The position numbers and the translations under genes are program-made. The notes under the pieces are model-generated. The model had not been told where the DNA came from and did not search any database. It saw nothing but the letters and a program-made list of their open reading frames with translations. Source: Leisingera sp. SS27 (GTDB lineage Bacteria > Pseudomonadota > Alphaproteobacteria > Rhodobacterales > Rhodobacteraceae). Taken from it: 64,000 bases of DNA. The stretch spans positions 744,001-808,000 of the forward strand of contig NZ_JAQNCY010000001.1 in the NCBI RefSeq assembly GCF_028368855.1. Direction: 5' to 3'. Every line of letters starts with the position of its first letter. The first letter of the stretch is position 1. This document shows, piece by piece, positions 8,864 to 17,018 of the stretch.

Positions 8864-11050
8864 ATGACCCCGAACACGTCCCGCCGAAATTTTCTGAAGG
8901 GGGCTGCGGCTTCCGCAGCTGTTCTTTTTGTTGGAATGCGCCCCAGCGGCGGTCTGGCAGCCGCCAGGGAACACGCGGCTCAGTTCAACCCGTTTGTCAA
9001 AGTCGGGTCGGATGGTGTGGTGACGGCAATCGTCAAGCACTATGAGGCTGGCCAGGGCATCAGCACCGGGCTTTCCACTTTGATTGCAGAAGAAATCGGT
9101 CTGCGTCTTGATCAGATCGAGTTCGATTTCGCGCCGTCCGATCCTGAACTTTATGCCAATCTCAGGTTCGGGATTTTCCAAGGCACAGGCAGCTCCACAT
9201 CCCTCGTCAACTCCTGGGATCAGTACCGCCAGGCCGGCGCTGCAGCCCGTGAGATGCTGATCGCGGCCGCGGCTGCGGCATGGGGGATTGATGCCGCGGA
9301 AATCACAATCGACGAGGGGATCGTCAAAGCGGCCGGGCAGTCTGCGCCCATCGGCGGATTTGTGGCGGCGGCGGCACAGCTCCCGGCACCTGAAAGCCCG
9401 CGCCTGAAAGACCCGGCGGATTACAAGCTGATCGGCTCGCCTGCGGCCCGCCGTCTGGATTCCGCAGGCAAAGGCAACGGTCAGGCCAAATTTGCCATGG
9501 ATGTGCATCTTCCCAATCAAATGGTTGTGCTGATCAAGCGCCCGCCGTCGCGGGGCGGTCTGGCCGTCAGCTTTGACGACAGCGCCGCGCAGGACGTGAA
9601 AGGCTACCTGCATTCCGCGGTTCTGCCGAACAAGGCGGGCATTGCGGTTTATGCGGAAAACACCTGGGCCGCAATTCAGGCGCGGGAAGCGGTTGAGGCC
9701 GCGTGGGATCTCTCCGCCGCCGAGACCCGCAGCTCTGATGAGGTCGAAGCCGAAATCCGGGCGGCGCTGGACGCCGAACCCCAGTACCGGGCAAACAGCA
9801 CGGATCCGGCTGCTGTGGCGGCAGACATCGACGGTGCGGATCAAACCATTGAAAAGACCTTCTACTTCCCGTTGCTGGCACACGCCCCGATGGAGCCGCT
9901 GAATTGCACCATTGAGCAGGCCGAAAACGGGGACATCGTGCTCCATGACGGGGCGCAGATGCCGACGGCCACCCATCTGGCCTATCAGGAAATCTTCGGG
10001 CTGCCGCAGGAAAAGATCCGCATCAAGTCGATGTTCGCTGGCGGATCCTTCGGCCGCCGGGCCACCCCGACAGCCGACTATCAGGTCGAAGCGGCCCTGG
10101 CCTTTATCATGACGGACCGGTCGCGGCCGGTGAAACTGGTCTGGACGCGCGAGGATGATATCCAGGGCGGCTATTACCGGCCTGCCTTCGGCCACAAGGT
10201 GCGGGTCGGCCTGGATGCCAATGGCGGCATCATTGGCTGGCAGCATCAGATCGCCGGCCAATCCGTGATGAAAGGCACCCCCTTCGAACAAATCGTCGTG
10301 CATAACGGCGTGGACCACACATCCGTGGAAGGGGCTGTTGATACGGCCTACAGCATTCCCGGATTTGCCCTGGGCCTGACAGATACCCAAAAGGCAACCT
10401 CGGTCTTGTGGTGGCGCTCCATCGGCCACGCGCACACCGCCTATGTGATGGAAACGATGATGGATCTGGCGGCCAAAGCCGCCGGGGCCGATCCGCTGGA
10501 GTACCGGCTGAAGTATCTCGCAGGCGGGGAAGACAAGAACCAGCAGAGGAAATCAGCGGTTCTGAAACTGGCTGCGGAAAAGGCCGGCTGGGGCAATGCC
10601 CCTGCCGGTCATGCGCAGGGGATTTCGGCGCATATGTCCTTTGGCACCTTTGTCGCCCTTGTTGCCGAAGTGTCCGGAAATCCGGAAGACGGCGTAAAGA
10701 TTGAGAAGATCACATGCGCGGTGGATTGCGGCATTGCCGTCAACCCGGACATTGTGGACGCCCAGATCCAAAGCGGTGTCGGTTACGGCATCGGGCATGT
10801 CATGCGCGATCAGATCACCCTCAGCAGCGGTGCAGTGGACCAGTTCAATTTCCCGGACTACGAGCCGCTGCGCATCGGGGACATCGGCGCCATTGATGTC
10901 CACATCATCCCCTCGGCAGAAGCCCCCAGCGGCATCGGCGAACCCGGCACGCCTCCGGCCGGTCCGGCCTTGGCCAATGCCATCGCTGCCCTGAACGGCA
11001 CAATGGTCAGCAAACTGCCGATGGCTGAAAACGGCGTGACTTTCGCCTGA
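8864..11050 (+). CDS. iorB: Tat-exported molybdopterin-binding large subunit (IorB type)
   Basis: This 728-residue subunit starts MTPNTSRRNFLKGAAASAAV, a clear twin-arginine signal, so the folded cofactor-loaded enzyme is exported, carrying IorA with it. Later segments fit the molybdopterin-binding domains of the xanthine dehydrogenase family: APMEPLNCTIEQ, MFAGGSFGRRATPTADYQVE, VLWWRSIGHAHTAYVMET, and near the C-terminus IGEPGTPPAGPALANAI with the probable catalytic glutamate. Family members hydroxylate N-heterocycles or oxidise aldehydes. No FAD subunit is present, as is normal for this type, and no cytochrome subunit is encoded nearby. Electrons must therefore leave by another carrier. Confidence 0.9.
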   Translation: MTPNTSRRNFLKGAAASAAVLFVGMRPSGGLAAAREHAAQFNPFVKVGSDGVVTAIVKHYEAGQGISTGLSTLIAEEIGLRLDQIEFDFAPSDPELYANLRFGIFQGTGSSTSLVNSWDQYRQAGAAAREMLIAAAAAAWGIDAAEITIDEGIVKAAGQSAPIGGFVAAAAQLPAPESPRLKDPADYKLIGSPAARRLDSAGKGNGQAKFAMDVHLPNQMVVLIKRPPSRGGLAVSFDDSAAQDVKGYLHSAVLPNKAGIAVYAENTWAAIQAREAVEAAWDLSAAETRSSDEVEAEIRAALDAEPQYRANSTDPAAVAADIDGADQTIEKTFYFPLLAHAPMEPLNCTIEQAENGDIVLHDGAQMPTATHLAYQEIFGLPQEKIRIKSMFAGGSFGRRATPTADYQVEAALAFIMTDRSRPVKLVWTREDDIQGGYYRPAFGHKVRVGLDANGGIIGWQHQIAGQSVMKGTPFEQIVVHNGVDHTSVEGAVDTAYSIPGFALGLTDTQKATSVLWWRSIGHAHTAYVMETMMDLAAKAAGADPLEYRLKYLAGGEDKNQQRKSAVLKLAAEKAGWGNAPAGHAQGISAHMSFGTFVALVAEVSGNPEDGVKIEKITCAVDCGIAVNPDIVDAQIQSGVGYGIGHVMRDQITLSSGAVDQFNFPDYEPLRIGDIGAIDVHIIPSAEAPSGIGEPGTPPAGPALANAIAALNGTMVSKLPMAENGVTFA

Positions 11051-11081
11051 AACTCCAACTCTTCAAGGAAATGACAAGACG

Positions 11082-11666
11082 ATGAGAATTGATTGGACGG
11101 TGCCCGGTAAGCGGGCAGGATTCTGGGGTTTTATCGACACGCTGATCGGCCCAGGCGCAACAAAAGCGGAAAAGAACCTTCAGCTTTATCCGCCGTTCAT
11201 CTTTGCAGCCGGCGTTGTTGCATTCGGTCTTTACCAGAACGCTGACTGGAATATCTGGCAGTATATTCTGGTTGTTCTGATGGCGGTGGATATGGTCGGC
11301 GGGGCCATTACCAATTCGACCTCCGCCGCCAAGCGCTGGTTCTTCCGCGAAGGCGAAGGCTTTCAGGCTCATATGACCTTCATTGCGATCCACCTGATCC
11401 AGATCACCTTGTTCAGCTGGGCGTTTCTGGGCTTCGATCTGGGCTGGATTGCCATGGTCTACGGCTTCACCCTTGCGTCCAGTGCAGCGATCCTGCTGAC
11501 ACCGCTGTATCTGCAGCGCCCGTTAGCAGCCCTTATCTACTGCGTCGCCCTGCTTTTGTCGCTCTACGTTTTCGAAAATCCCGAACATCTGGAATGGTTC
11601 CTGCCAATCCTGTTCTTCAAGCTTCTCGTCAGCCATACGCTACGGGAAGAACCCTATCAGCCCTGA
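11082..11666 (+). CDS. Multi-span membrane protein of unknown family in the Mo hydroxylase operon
   Basis: This 194-residue protein has about five hydrophobic spans (about residues 38-55, 60-78, 95-115, 118-140 and 150-185) and several His/Trp residues near their ends, including H96 in QAHMTF and H103. I do not recognise the family. It lies 31 bp after the large subunit and precedes a YceI gene, so it is probably co-transcribed. Membrane position and operon context would allow a role as electron acceptor partner, quinone-linked protein or substrate permease. None of these is shown by motifs. Confidence 0.75.
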   Translation: MRIDWTVPGKRAGFWGFIDTLIGPGATKAEKNLQLYPPFIFAAGVVAFGLYQNADWNIWQYILVVLMAVDMVGGAITNSTSAAKRWFFREGEGFQAHMTFIAIHLIQITLFSWAFLGFDLGWIAMVYGFTLASSAAILLTPLYLQRPLAALIYCVALLLSLYVFENPEHLEWFLPILFFKLLVSHTLREEPYQP

Positions 11667-11797
11667 TGCCTGACCCTGCCAGACCGGGGCCGGAACATAA
11701 AAGTGTTCCGGTTCCGGCCGAAGCCAGCGATTTGCGTGGAACACACGCTTTTTCATCCCACGACCTCAATTCCTCAACCTTCAAGATTGGAGATACC

Positions 11798-12388
11798 ATG
11801 TCTTTCCCGAACTTCCTCACCGCGACTGCAGCCGCCGTTCTTCTGGCCGCCCCTGCATATGCAGAAAAAACCTATAAAACCCAGCAGGGTCACACCGAAG
11901 TCCGCGTTGCCTGGAGCCACGCAGGCGTCTCGATGCAGCATGGTGAATTCACCAAGGCGGAAGGCACCCTGGTTCTGGACGAAGCCAATGTCGAAGGCGC
12001 GAGCCTGAAGGCGATGGTGGATGCAACCAGCATCCATTCCGGTGTCGCCGCGCTGGATGATCACATCAAGAATGCGGACTTCCTGGAGGTGGACACCTAT
12101 CCGGAAATCACTTTCGAAAGCTCCTCCGTTACCCGTACCGGTGACAAGACCGCTGATATCGCGGGCAATCTGACCATGCACGGCGTGACCAAGCCCGTGA
12201 CACTCCAGGCCACTTTGACCCACATCGGCAAACACCCGCTGGCGCAGTTCCTGGAGTACTACAAAGGCGATTGGGCGGCGTTTCACGCACGGACCGAAAT
12301 CGAACCCAAAGACTTCGGCGTCGGCATGACCATCCCGGTCGGAACACTGGTCATCGAAATCGACACCGAAATGCAGGCCGTCGAGTAA
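11798..12388 (+). CDS. YceI-family periplasmic lipid-binding protein
   Basis: Translation from ATG 11798 (RBS TTGGAGA) gives 196 residues with a signal peptide ending AYA near residue 22. The mature protein has the YceI lipocalin-like pattern: FSHxGVS-type opening (AWSHAGVSMQHGEFTKAEGTL), VDATSIHSGVAALDDHIKNADFLEVDTYPEITFES, and NLTMHGVTKPVTL followed by GDWAAFHARTEIEPKDFGVG. YceI proteins bind isoprenoid chains, including quinones, in a hydrophobic pocket. As the last gene of the Mo-hydroxylase operon it could handle a quinone or a hydrophobic substrate; that link is inference. Confidence 0.9.
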   Translation: MSFPNFLTATAAAVLLAAPAYAEKTYKTQQGHTEVRVAWSHAGVSMQHGEFTKAEGTLVLDEANVEGASLKAMVDATSIHSGVAALDDHIKNADFLEVDTYPEITFESSSVTRTGDKTADIAGNLTMHGVTKPVTLQATLTHIGKHPLAQFLEYYKGDWAAFHARTEIEPKDFGVGMTIPVGTLVIEIDTEMQAVE

Positions 12389-12723
12389 CCTCTCTTTTTG
12401 GGTGCAGTGCCGGCCGATCATGCCCGCGCTGGAGAAAAATCTGCGAGCATCGCCGTTGCCGGCATTGCAATGGCCTCTGGCCGCGCACCTGCACTGGCTT
12501 TTTACAACAGGCCTTTCCTTCGGGCTTTCTTTCCGGGGATTGACGCTGCAAATGGAACTGGCGCGGTGCTTGAAACAGCCGGGCCAGTTCTGTGTCGCCT
12601 GGGCTGGCCTCTTTGCTGCCCTTCGCCACGGGCCGTGCAAACCTCTGCTTCAGTCTTATGGCCCCTGCAGGAGTCTCGCAGGCCCTTTCTGCGGACGGCA
12701 GCGCCAAGCTCACGCTCCGGCAG
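12389..12723. other. 335-bp intergenic region, no gene recognised
   Basis: This lies between the convergent YceI and outer-membrane protein genes. Open frames are present on both strands but have no RBS, unusual composition for this genome and no recognisable protein. I see no strong terminator hairpin and no repeat. It may be decayed coding sequence at the edge of the accessory block. Confidence 0.4.
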
Positions 12724-13482
12724 TCAGAACCGGAACCCGACGCCAGCCAGCAGGCTGTGCGTTACAACATCATGGCGGAAGAAATTGCCGGTGTCGCGGA
12801 TGCCTTCCTCATAGTCCACCCCCAGCCCGCGGTAGAGAACATAGATGGACGCATGTTTCCAGCGGTGGTGCACCAGCCCGCCCATCACCGACCAGCTCTC
12901 TTCCGAACCGGCACCAAAACCGCCGATGTCGCCTTCCAGGGTCACGCTGAAACTGTCCGACAGCCGCCGTTCCCAGCGCATGCCAACGACGGGATCAGTC
13001 CAGTCCGCCCCGCGCCGCAGGGCGGCCCCTGGCAAGGAGGCCGAGACATCCACATCCCAGTGGCGCACGCCGCCAAAGACCTCGAACTGGTCCAGCCCGC
13101 GCCCGAACCGGTAGGCCACCAGCGCCTCGGCCAGGTTCTGGTCGTAGCGCACCCCGCCCGGCCCTACCGACGACAGCGCATTGGAATCGGCATCCAGCAC
13201 TGCATAGCGCAAGCGGAAGCCGAAATTGCTGTAGTGGGTGCCCTCGAACTGCAGCATCCCGCCGGCCTGCAGCTGGTCAAACACATCTCCGGCGTCAATT
13301 GAGACATCGCCGCCGGTCCAGCCCAGCTCGGTTGTGCTGTCGATGGAGGGCGCCACCATGAACGGCGTCAGCTGCCACTGCCAGTTTTCCCCGGCAGCTG
13401 CAGCAACTGCCCCCGACAGGCCCGCGGCGGCCGCCAGGCAAACCTGCGCAGCAGCGCGTAGGGGTGCAATCGGATCACGCAT
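12724..13482 (-). CDS. Outer-membrane beta-barrel protein, unknown function
   Basis: The start at 13482 is supported by GGGAGGAG directly upstream and gives 252 residues. The leader (MRDPIAPLRAAAQVCLAAAAG, about 28 residues) is a signal peptide. The mature part alternates polar and aromatic residues in repeated beta strands (GENWQWQLTPFMVAP, GMLQFEGTHYSNFGFRLRYAVLD, HASIYVLYRGLGVDYEEG) and ends LLAGVGFRF, with the C-terminal phenylalanine used for barrel insertion. It is probably an 8-10 strand barrel of the OmpA/Opa-like size class. A longer in-frame start at 13581 would add a non-signal N-terminus. There is no clue to its cargo. Confidence 0.8.
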   Translation of the reverse strand: MRDPIAPLRAAAQVCLAAAAGLSGAVAAAAGENWQWQLTPFMVAPSIDSTTELGWTGGDVSIDAGDVFDQLQAGGMLQFEGTHYSNFGFRLRYAVLDADSNALSSVGPGGVRYDQNLAEALVAYRFGRGLDQFEVFGGVRHWDVDVSASLPGAALRRGADWTDPVVGMRWERRLSDSFSVTLEGDIGGFGAGSEESWSVMGGLVHHRWKHASIYVLYRGLGVDYEEGIRDTGNFFRHDVVTHSLLAGVGFRF

Positions 13483-13679
13483 CGCTCCTCCCGGCGCACC
13501 AGCCCGCCCGGCCCGGACGGCAAACAGCATCCGGTCCGCTGCAATCTGGCAGCCTTTACAAAAACATCGCGGGGGACTCACAACTTAGAGCGGGTGCAGC
13601 CCCAAATCAAATTTTCACATCAGCGTGAGGCAGATTTCCCTGGGCCCGCCATGCCCGCCGCCTCTGGACGCCGGGGCGC

Positions 13680-13692
13680 ATATTCCCTATAT
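13680..13692. promoter_or_regulatory. Candidate iron/Fe-S-responsive motif upstream of sufT
   Basis: ATATTCCCTATAT lies 30 bp before the sufT start. It resembles, on the opposite strand, the ATACCGGG-N-ATAT words upstream of sufA (15492) and cobA (27149), and differs at one base from ATATTTCCTATAT at 27158. It also overlaps a TATATAA sequence that could serve as a -10 element. Confidence 0.4.
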
Positions 13693-13722
13693 AAACCGTC
13701 GGAATATAGAACCGGGATCATC

Positions 13723-14085
13723 ATGACCAACCCTGCCGAACCGCTCGAAGGCGCCCCGCTGATCGCGCCCTCCTCCGTCAGCCACCCGCTGTACGAGGCC
13801 ATCGTCGACGCCTGCCGCACCGTCTATGACCCGGAAATCCCGGTGAACATCTACGAACTGGGCTTGATCTACACCATCGATATCAGCGGCGAGAACGACG
13901 TGAAGATCATCATGACCCTGACCGCGCCGGGCTGCCCGGTGGCAGGCGAGATGCCGGGCTGGCTGATCGATGCTGTCTCCCCGGTTGACGGCGTCAAGAG
14001 CGTCGACGTCGAACTGACCTGGGAGCCGCCCTGGGGCATGGAAATGATGTCCGACGAGGCACGCCTCGAACTGGGCTTCATGTAA
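13723..14085 (+). CDS. sufT: SufT-type (DUF59/MIP18) Fe-S cluster assembly protein
   Basis: The 120-residue protein has the DUF59 core: YDPEIPVNIYELGLIY (residues 35-50), the conserved cysteine in LTAPGCPVAGEMP (C71), and the C-terminal VELTWEPPWGMEMMSDEARLELG typical of stand-alone SUF-associated members. Such proteins help mature [4Fe-4S] enzymes. ATG at 13723 is taken because the longer frame from 13594 has an unconserved extension. In related genomes it closes the suf operon, whereas here only a sufA-like gene is nearby, across a phosphodiesterase gene. The upstream 13-bp motif suggests iron control. Confidence 0.9.
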   Translation: MTNPAEPLEGAPLIAPSSVSHPLYEAIVDACRTVYDPEIPVNIYELGLIYTIDISGENDVKIIMTLTAPGCPVAGEMPGWLIDAVSPVDGVKSVDVELTWEPPWGMEMMSDEARLELGFM

Positions 14086-14195
14086 GCCGCATCCAAACTG
14101 TCATGGGAAATTGATGCGCCCGTCATACGGGCGCAGTCCGGCTGTTACACTTGCGCGCCACTCTGGCCGCAAACTGATCAACCGGAGAATACCCC

Positions 14196-15419
14196 ATGCG
14201 CCTTGCCCTGACTTCGGCAACCGCCCTGCTCGTGTCCACCGCAGCCCTTGCCGGCAATCCCCCGGAGGCAGCGGACGCGGGCCTCAGTTACGGCCCCCGC
14301 CCCGCCTACCTGATCTCCAAGCTGCCGGAGGGCGCGCTGAAGGACAAGCTGCAGTCCTGCGCGGACCAGACGCCCCAGCGCACTGATTTCTCCATCGGCC
14401 ACCGTGGCGCGCCGCTGATGTTCCCCGAACACACCGCCGAATCCAACATCGCCGCTGCGCAGATGGGTGCGGGCATTCTGGAATGCGATGTCACCTTCAC
14501 CAAGGATCAGGAGCTGGTCTGCCGCCACGCCCAGAACGACCTGCACACGACCACCAACATCCTGACCTCGGATCTGGCGGACACCTGCGTCACGCCTTTC
14601 ACCCCGGCGGACGGCGACACACCTGCGGCGGCCGAGTGCCGCACCTCAGACATCACCCTGGCCGAATTCCGCACCCTGCAGCCTAAGATGGACAGCGCCG
14701 ACAAGACGGCCCTGACCGCCGAAGCCTACCAGGGCGGCACCGCGGACTGGCGCTCCACCCTGTTTGCCGGTGACGCCACCAGCATGACCCACGCGGAATC
14801 GATCGCATTGTTCAAATCGCTTGGCGCCAAATTCACCCCCGAGCTGAAAAGCCCGGCGGTTGAGATGCCCTTCAACGGCTTCTCCCAGGCCGATTACGCC
14901 CAGAAGCTGATCGACGAATACAAGGCCGCAGGCATCCCGGCTTCCGACGTCTGGGCGCAAAGCTTCAACCTGAACGACGTGCTCTACTGGATTGAAAACG
15001 AGCCGGAATTCGGCAAGCAGGCGGTGTACCTCGACGCCAGCTACGACCTGGAAGGCTTTGATGCGGACAACCCGGCGACCTTCCCGCACGACTTTGCCGC
15101 GCTGCACGCCAAGGGTGTGAACTACATCGCCCCGCCGATGTGGATGCTGGTCACCGCTGAGGACGGCAAGATCGTTCCTTCGGCCTATGCCAAGGCCGCC
15201 AAGGCTGCAGGACTGAAGCTGATCACCTGGACCCTGGAACGCTCCGGCCCGCTGGCCTCTGGCGGCGGCTGGTACTTCCAATCGGTCGAGGACGTCACCA
15301 CTGACGACAGCATGTATTACCAGCTGCTGGACGTGCTGGCTCAGGATGTGGGGGTTCAGGGCGTGTTCTCCGACTGGCCCGCCACCACCACCTATTACGC
15401 GAACTGCATGGGGCTCTGA
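14196..15419 (+). CDS. Periplasmic glycerophosphodiester phosphodiesterase
   Basis: This 407-residue protein has a Sec signal ([20 protein letters not shown], cleavage near residue 19). The GDPD catalytic core begins [15 protein letters not shown], with H69, R70 and E78, followed by [11 protein letters not shown] with metal ligands E96 and D98. A later [10 protein letters not shown] segment supplies another metal-binding acid. Family members release glycerol-3-phosphate from glycerophosphodiesters; the long insertions are like those of the periplasmic GlpQ-related enzymes. It is probably a phosphate- or lipid-scavenging enzyme. A strong terminator follows at 15450. The position between the two Fe-S genes looks accidental. 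Confidence 0.9.
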   Translation: MRLALTSATALLVSTAALAGNPPEAADAGLSYGPRPAYLISKLPEGALKDKLQSCADQTPQRTDFSIGHRGAPLMFPEHTAESNIAAAQMGAGILECDVTFTKDQELVCRHAQNDLHTTTNILTSDLADTCVTPFTPADGDTPAAAECRTSDITLAEFRTLQPKMDSADKTALTAEAYQGGTADWRSTLFAGDATSMTHAESIALFKSLGAKFTPELKSPAVEMPFNGFSQADYAQKLIDEYKAAGIPASDVWAQSFNLNDVLYWIENEPEFGKQAVYLDASYDLEGFDADNPATFPHDFAALHAKGVNYIAPPMWMLVTAEDGKIVPSAYAKAAKAAGLKLITWTLERSGPLASGGGWYFQSVEDVTTDDSMYYQLLDVLAQDVGVQGVFSDWPATTTYYANCMGL

Positions 15420-15449
15420 ACCCTGTCCCCCATTGACGGACCCCATCAC

Positions 15450-15482
15450 AGGCCGCCTCCCTGCCCAGGAGGCGGCCTCTTT
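15450..15482 (+). terminator. Rho-independent terminator of the phosphodiesterase gene
   Basis: AGGCCGCCTCC (15450-15460) pairs with GGAGGCGGCCT (15468-15478) around a 7-nt loop and is followed by CTTTTAA. Confidence 0.88.
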
Positions 15483-15491
15483 TAATTCTGC

Positions 15492-15504
15492 ATACCGGGT
15501 ATAT
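15492..15504. promoter_or_regulatory. Candidate iron/Fe-S-responsive motif upstream of sufA
   Basis: ATACCGGGTATAT matches 12 of 13 bases of ATACCGGGAATAT upstream of cobA (27149-27161). It contains the near-palindrome ATACC-G-GGTAT. It lies 81 bp before the sufA start. Confidence 0.45.
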
Positions 15505-15585
15505 CTTATTGCTTCCCCGTCGCATCCGGGGTTGAGCCGCCCCCGCAGCCATCCTAGATAAAAGGGGAAGCGCAAGGAGACTTAC

Positions 15586-15945
15586 ATGTTCGGCATTCCC
15601 GGCAAACAGGCGGTGACCATGACGCCCAAGGCTGCGGCCCAGATCGCCAGGCTGATGGCAAAGGACGGCCATGCCGGCCTGCGCATCGGCGTCAAGAAGG
15701 GCGGCTGTGCGGGCATGGAATACACCATGGAATATGTCGACGCGCCCGACGCTAATGACGAGGTCGTGGAACAGGACGGCGCCCGTATCCTGATCGCGCC
15801 GATGGCGCAGATGTTCCTGTTCGGGACTGAGATCGACTATGAGGTGTCGCTGCTGGAAAGCGGCTTCAAGTTCAACAATCCCAACGTGGCCGAGGCCTGC
15901 GGCTGCGGCGAGTCGATCTCCTTCAAGGAAGCGCCCGGAACCTGA
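15586..15945 (+). CDS. sufA: A-type Fe-S carrier (HesB/IscA/SufA)
   Basis: The 119 residues have the three conserved cysteines of A-type carriers: C41 in [10 protein letters not shown], and C105 and C107 in [38 protein letters not shown] and the CGCGES tail are diagnostic. A-type proteins receive Fe-S clusters from scaffolds and pass them to targets. The RBS AAGGAG (15574-15579) fits the start. It is a single-gene unit bounded by terminators, with an upstream motif shared with sufT and cobA. It could be an ErpA-type paralogue; motif evidence alone cannot tell SufA from ErpA. Confidence 0.92.
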   Translation: MFGIPGKQAVTMTPKAAAQIARLMAKDGHAGLRIGVKKGGCAGMEYTMEYVDAPDANDEVVEQDGARILIAPMAQMFLFGTEIDYEVSLLESGFKFNNPNVAEACGCGESISFKEAPGT

Positions 15946-15972
15946 TCCGCGGCACCGGTACGAAAGACACCG

Positions 15973-15997
15973 GGGCGGAGCATTCTCCGCCCTTTTT
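15973..15997 (+). terminator. Rho-independent terminator of sufA
   Basis: GGGCGGAG (15973-15980), loop CATT and CTCCGCCC (15985-15992) are followed by five T. Confidence 0.92.
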
Positions 15998-16087
15998 GCT
16001 GCCCGCTCCGAACCTTCAAGCGAATTGCGCCGCCCCGCCGCCGGTGCTACCAGTCACGCCCAAACAGCACATTTCGGAGGCACCCCC

Positions 16088-16837
16088 ATGCGGCGGAAAC
16101 TGGCAGCAGGCAATTGGAAGATGAACGGCACCGGCGCGAGCCTCGCGGAACTGGCGGCACTTGCGGAAAGCCATGCGCGCCCCGCAGCCGACATTCTGAT
16201 CTGCCCGCCGGCAACCCTCTTGTCGCGCGCCGCGGACACCGCCAAGGGCAGCGCCGTCGCGATCGGCGGCCAGGACTGCCATGCAAACACCTCCGGCGCA
16301 CACACTGGCGATCTTTCGGCTGCGATGCTGAAGGACGCAGGCGCCTCCTCCGTGATCCTCGGCCACTCCGAACGCCGGGCCGACCATGGGGAGACCGATG
16401 CACAGGTCTGCGCCAAGGCTGAGGCCGCCATCGGCGAGGGCCTCATTGCGGTGATCTGCATTGGCGAAACCCTGGCGGAACGCGAAGCCGGCGATACGCT
16501 GAAAGTGGCCGGCACCCAGCTTGCAGGTTCCGTTCCCGCTTCGGCCACCGGTGAAAACACCGTAATCGCCTATGAACCGGTCTGGGCCATCGGCACCGGC
16601 AAGGTGCCAACGCTGGAGCAGATCGCAGAGGTTCACGATTTCCTGCGCGCCGAGCTCACCGCCCGTTTCGGCGCGGAAACCGCAGACAGCATCCGGCTGC
16701 TCTACGGCGGCTCGGTCAAACCGTCGAACGCCGCGGAAATCTTTGCCGTCTCCAACGTCGACGGCGCGCTGGTGGGCGGCGCCAGCCTCAAGGCCGCGGA
16801 TTTCTCCCCGATCATCACCGCGCTGGAAGCCAGCTGA
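16088..16837 (+). CDS. tpiA: Triose-phosphate isomerase
   Basis: TpiA interconverts dihydroxyacetone phosphate and glyceraldehyde 3-phosphate. The start at 16088 follows CGGAGG and gives 249 residues, the normal length. AAGNWKMNG has the substrate lysine K11, LGHSERR the electrophile H93, [12 protein letters not shown] the catalytic base E163 and loop 6, and YGGSVKPSN the phosphate site. The much longer frame from 15839 runs back through the sufA terminator and is not used. A repeat element and a shared terminator follow. Confidence 0.97.
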   Translation: MRRKLAAGNWKMNGTGASLAELAALAESHARPAADILICPPATLLSRAADTAKGSAVAIGGQDCHANTSGAHTGDLSAAMLKDAGASSVILGHSERRADHGETDAQVCAKAEAAIGEGLIAVICIGETLAEREAGDTLKVAGTQLAGSVPASATGENTVIAYEPVWAIGTGKVPTLEQIAEVHDFLRAELTARFGAETADSIRLLYGGSVKPSNAAEIFAVSNVDGALVGGASLKAADFSPIITALEAS

Positions 16838-16859
16838 TACGCGCCTTGCGGCGCGTGCC

Positions 16860-16962
16860 TCCGGCGGGGATATTTTCAGCCAGATGAAGAGCGGATCCCC
16901 TGTTCATCTGGCAGGAAATATCCTGGGGTGAATGCGCCCGCGGCGCAGAGGGGCAAAGCCCC
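16860..16962. repeat. Dispersed palindromic repeat, family 1, copy A (complete)
   Basis: Two 21-bp arms (16868-16888 and 16903-16923) form a near-perfect inverted repeat. The core is GCCAGATGAA facing TTCATCTGGC, with ATATTT-type ends facing AAATATCC. A small GC hairpin, GGGGC-AAA-GCCCC (16950-16962), flanks it. Related copies occur at 25185, 36035, 42532, 53800 and 55402. Confidence 0.85.
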
Positions 16963-16976
16963 TGCCCTGAAATGAC

Positions 16977-17009
16977 AAACGCCCCGGTCTCCCGGGGCGT
17001 TTCTTTTTG
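16977..17009. terminator. Bidirectional terminator between tpiA and dctM
   Basis: AAACGCCCCGG (16977-16987) pairs with CCGGGGCGTTT (16992-17002). CTTTTT follows on the plus strand, and A/T-containing sequence flanks the other side, so it can serve both convergent genes. Confidence 0.88.
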
Positions 17010-17018
17010 GCAAATCGC

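Noticed and set aside
12398-12814. Plus-strand frame overlapping the outer-membrane protein gene
   Set aside because: No RBS or family; it runs antisense to a well-supported beta-barrel gene.
15839-16087. Long 5' extension of tpiA
   Set aside because: It would run back through the sufA terminator; ATG 16088 has CGGAGG and gives the usual TpiA length.
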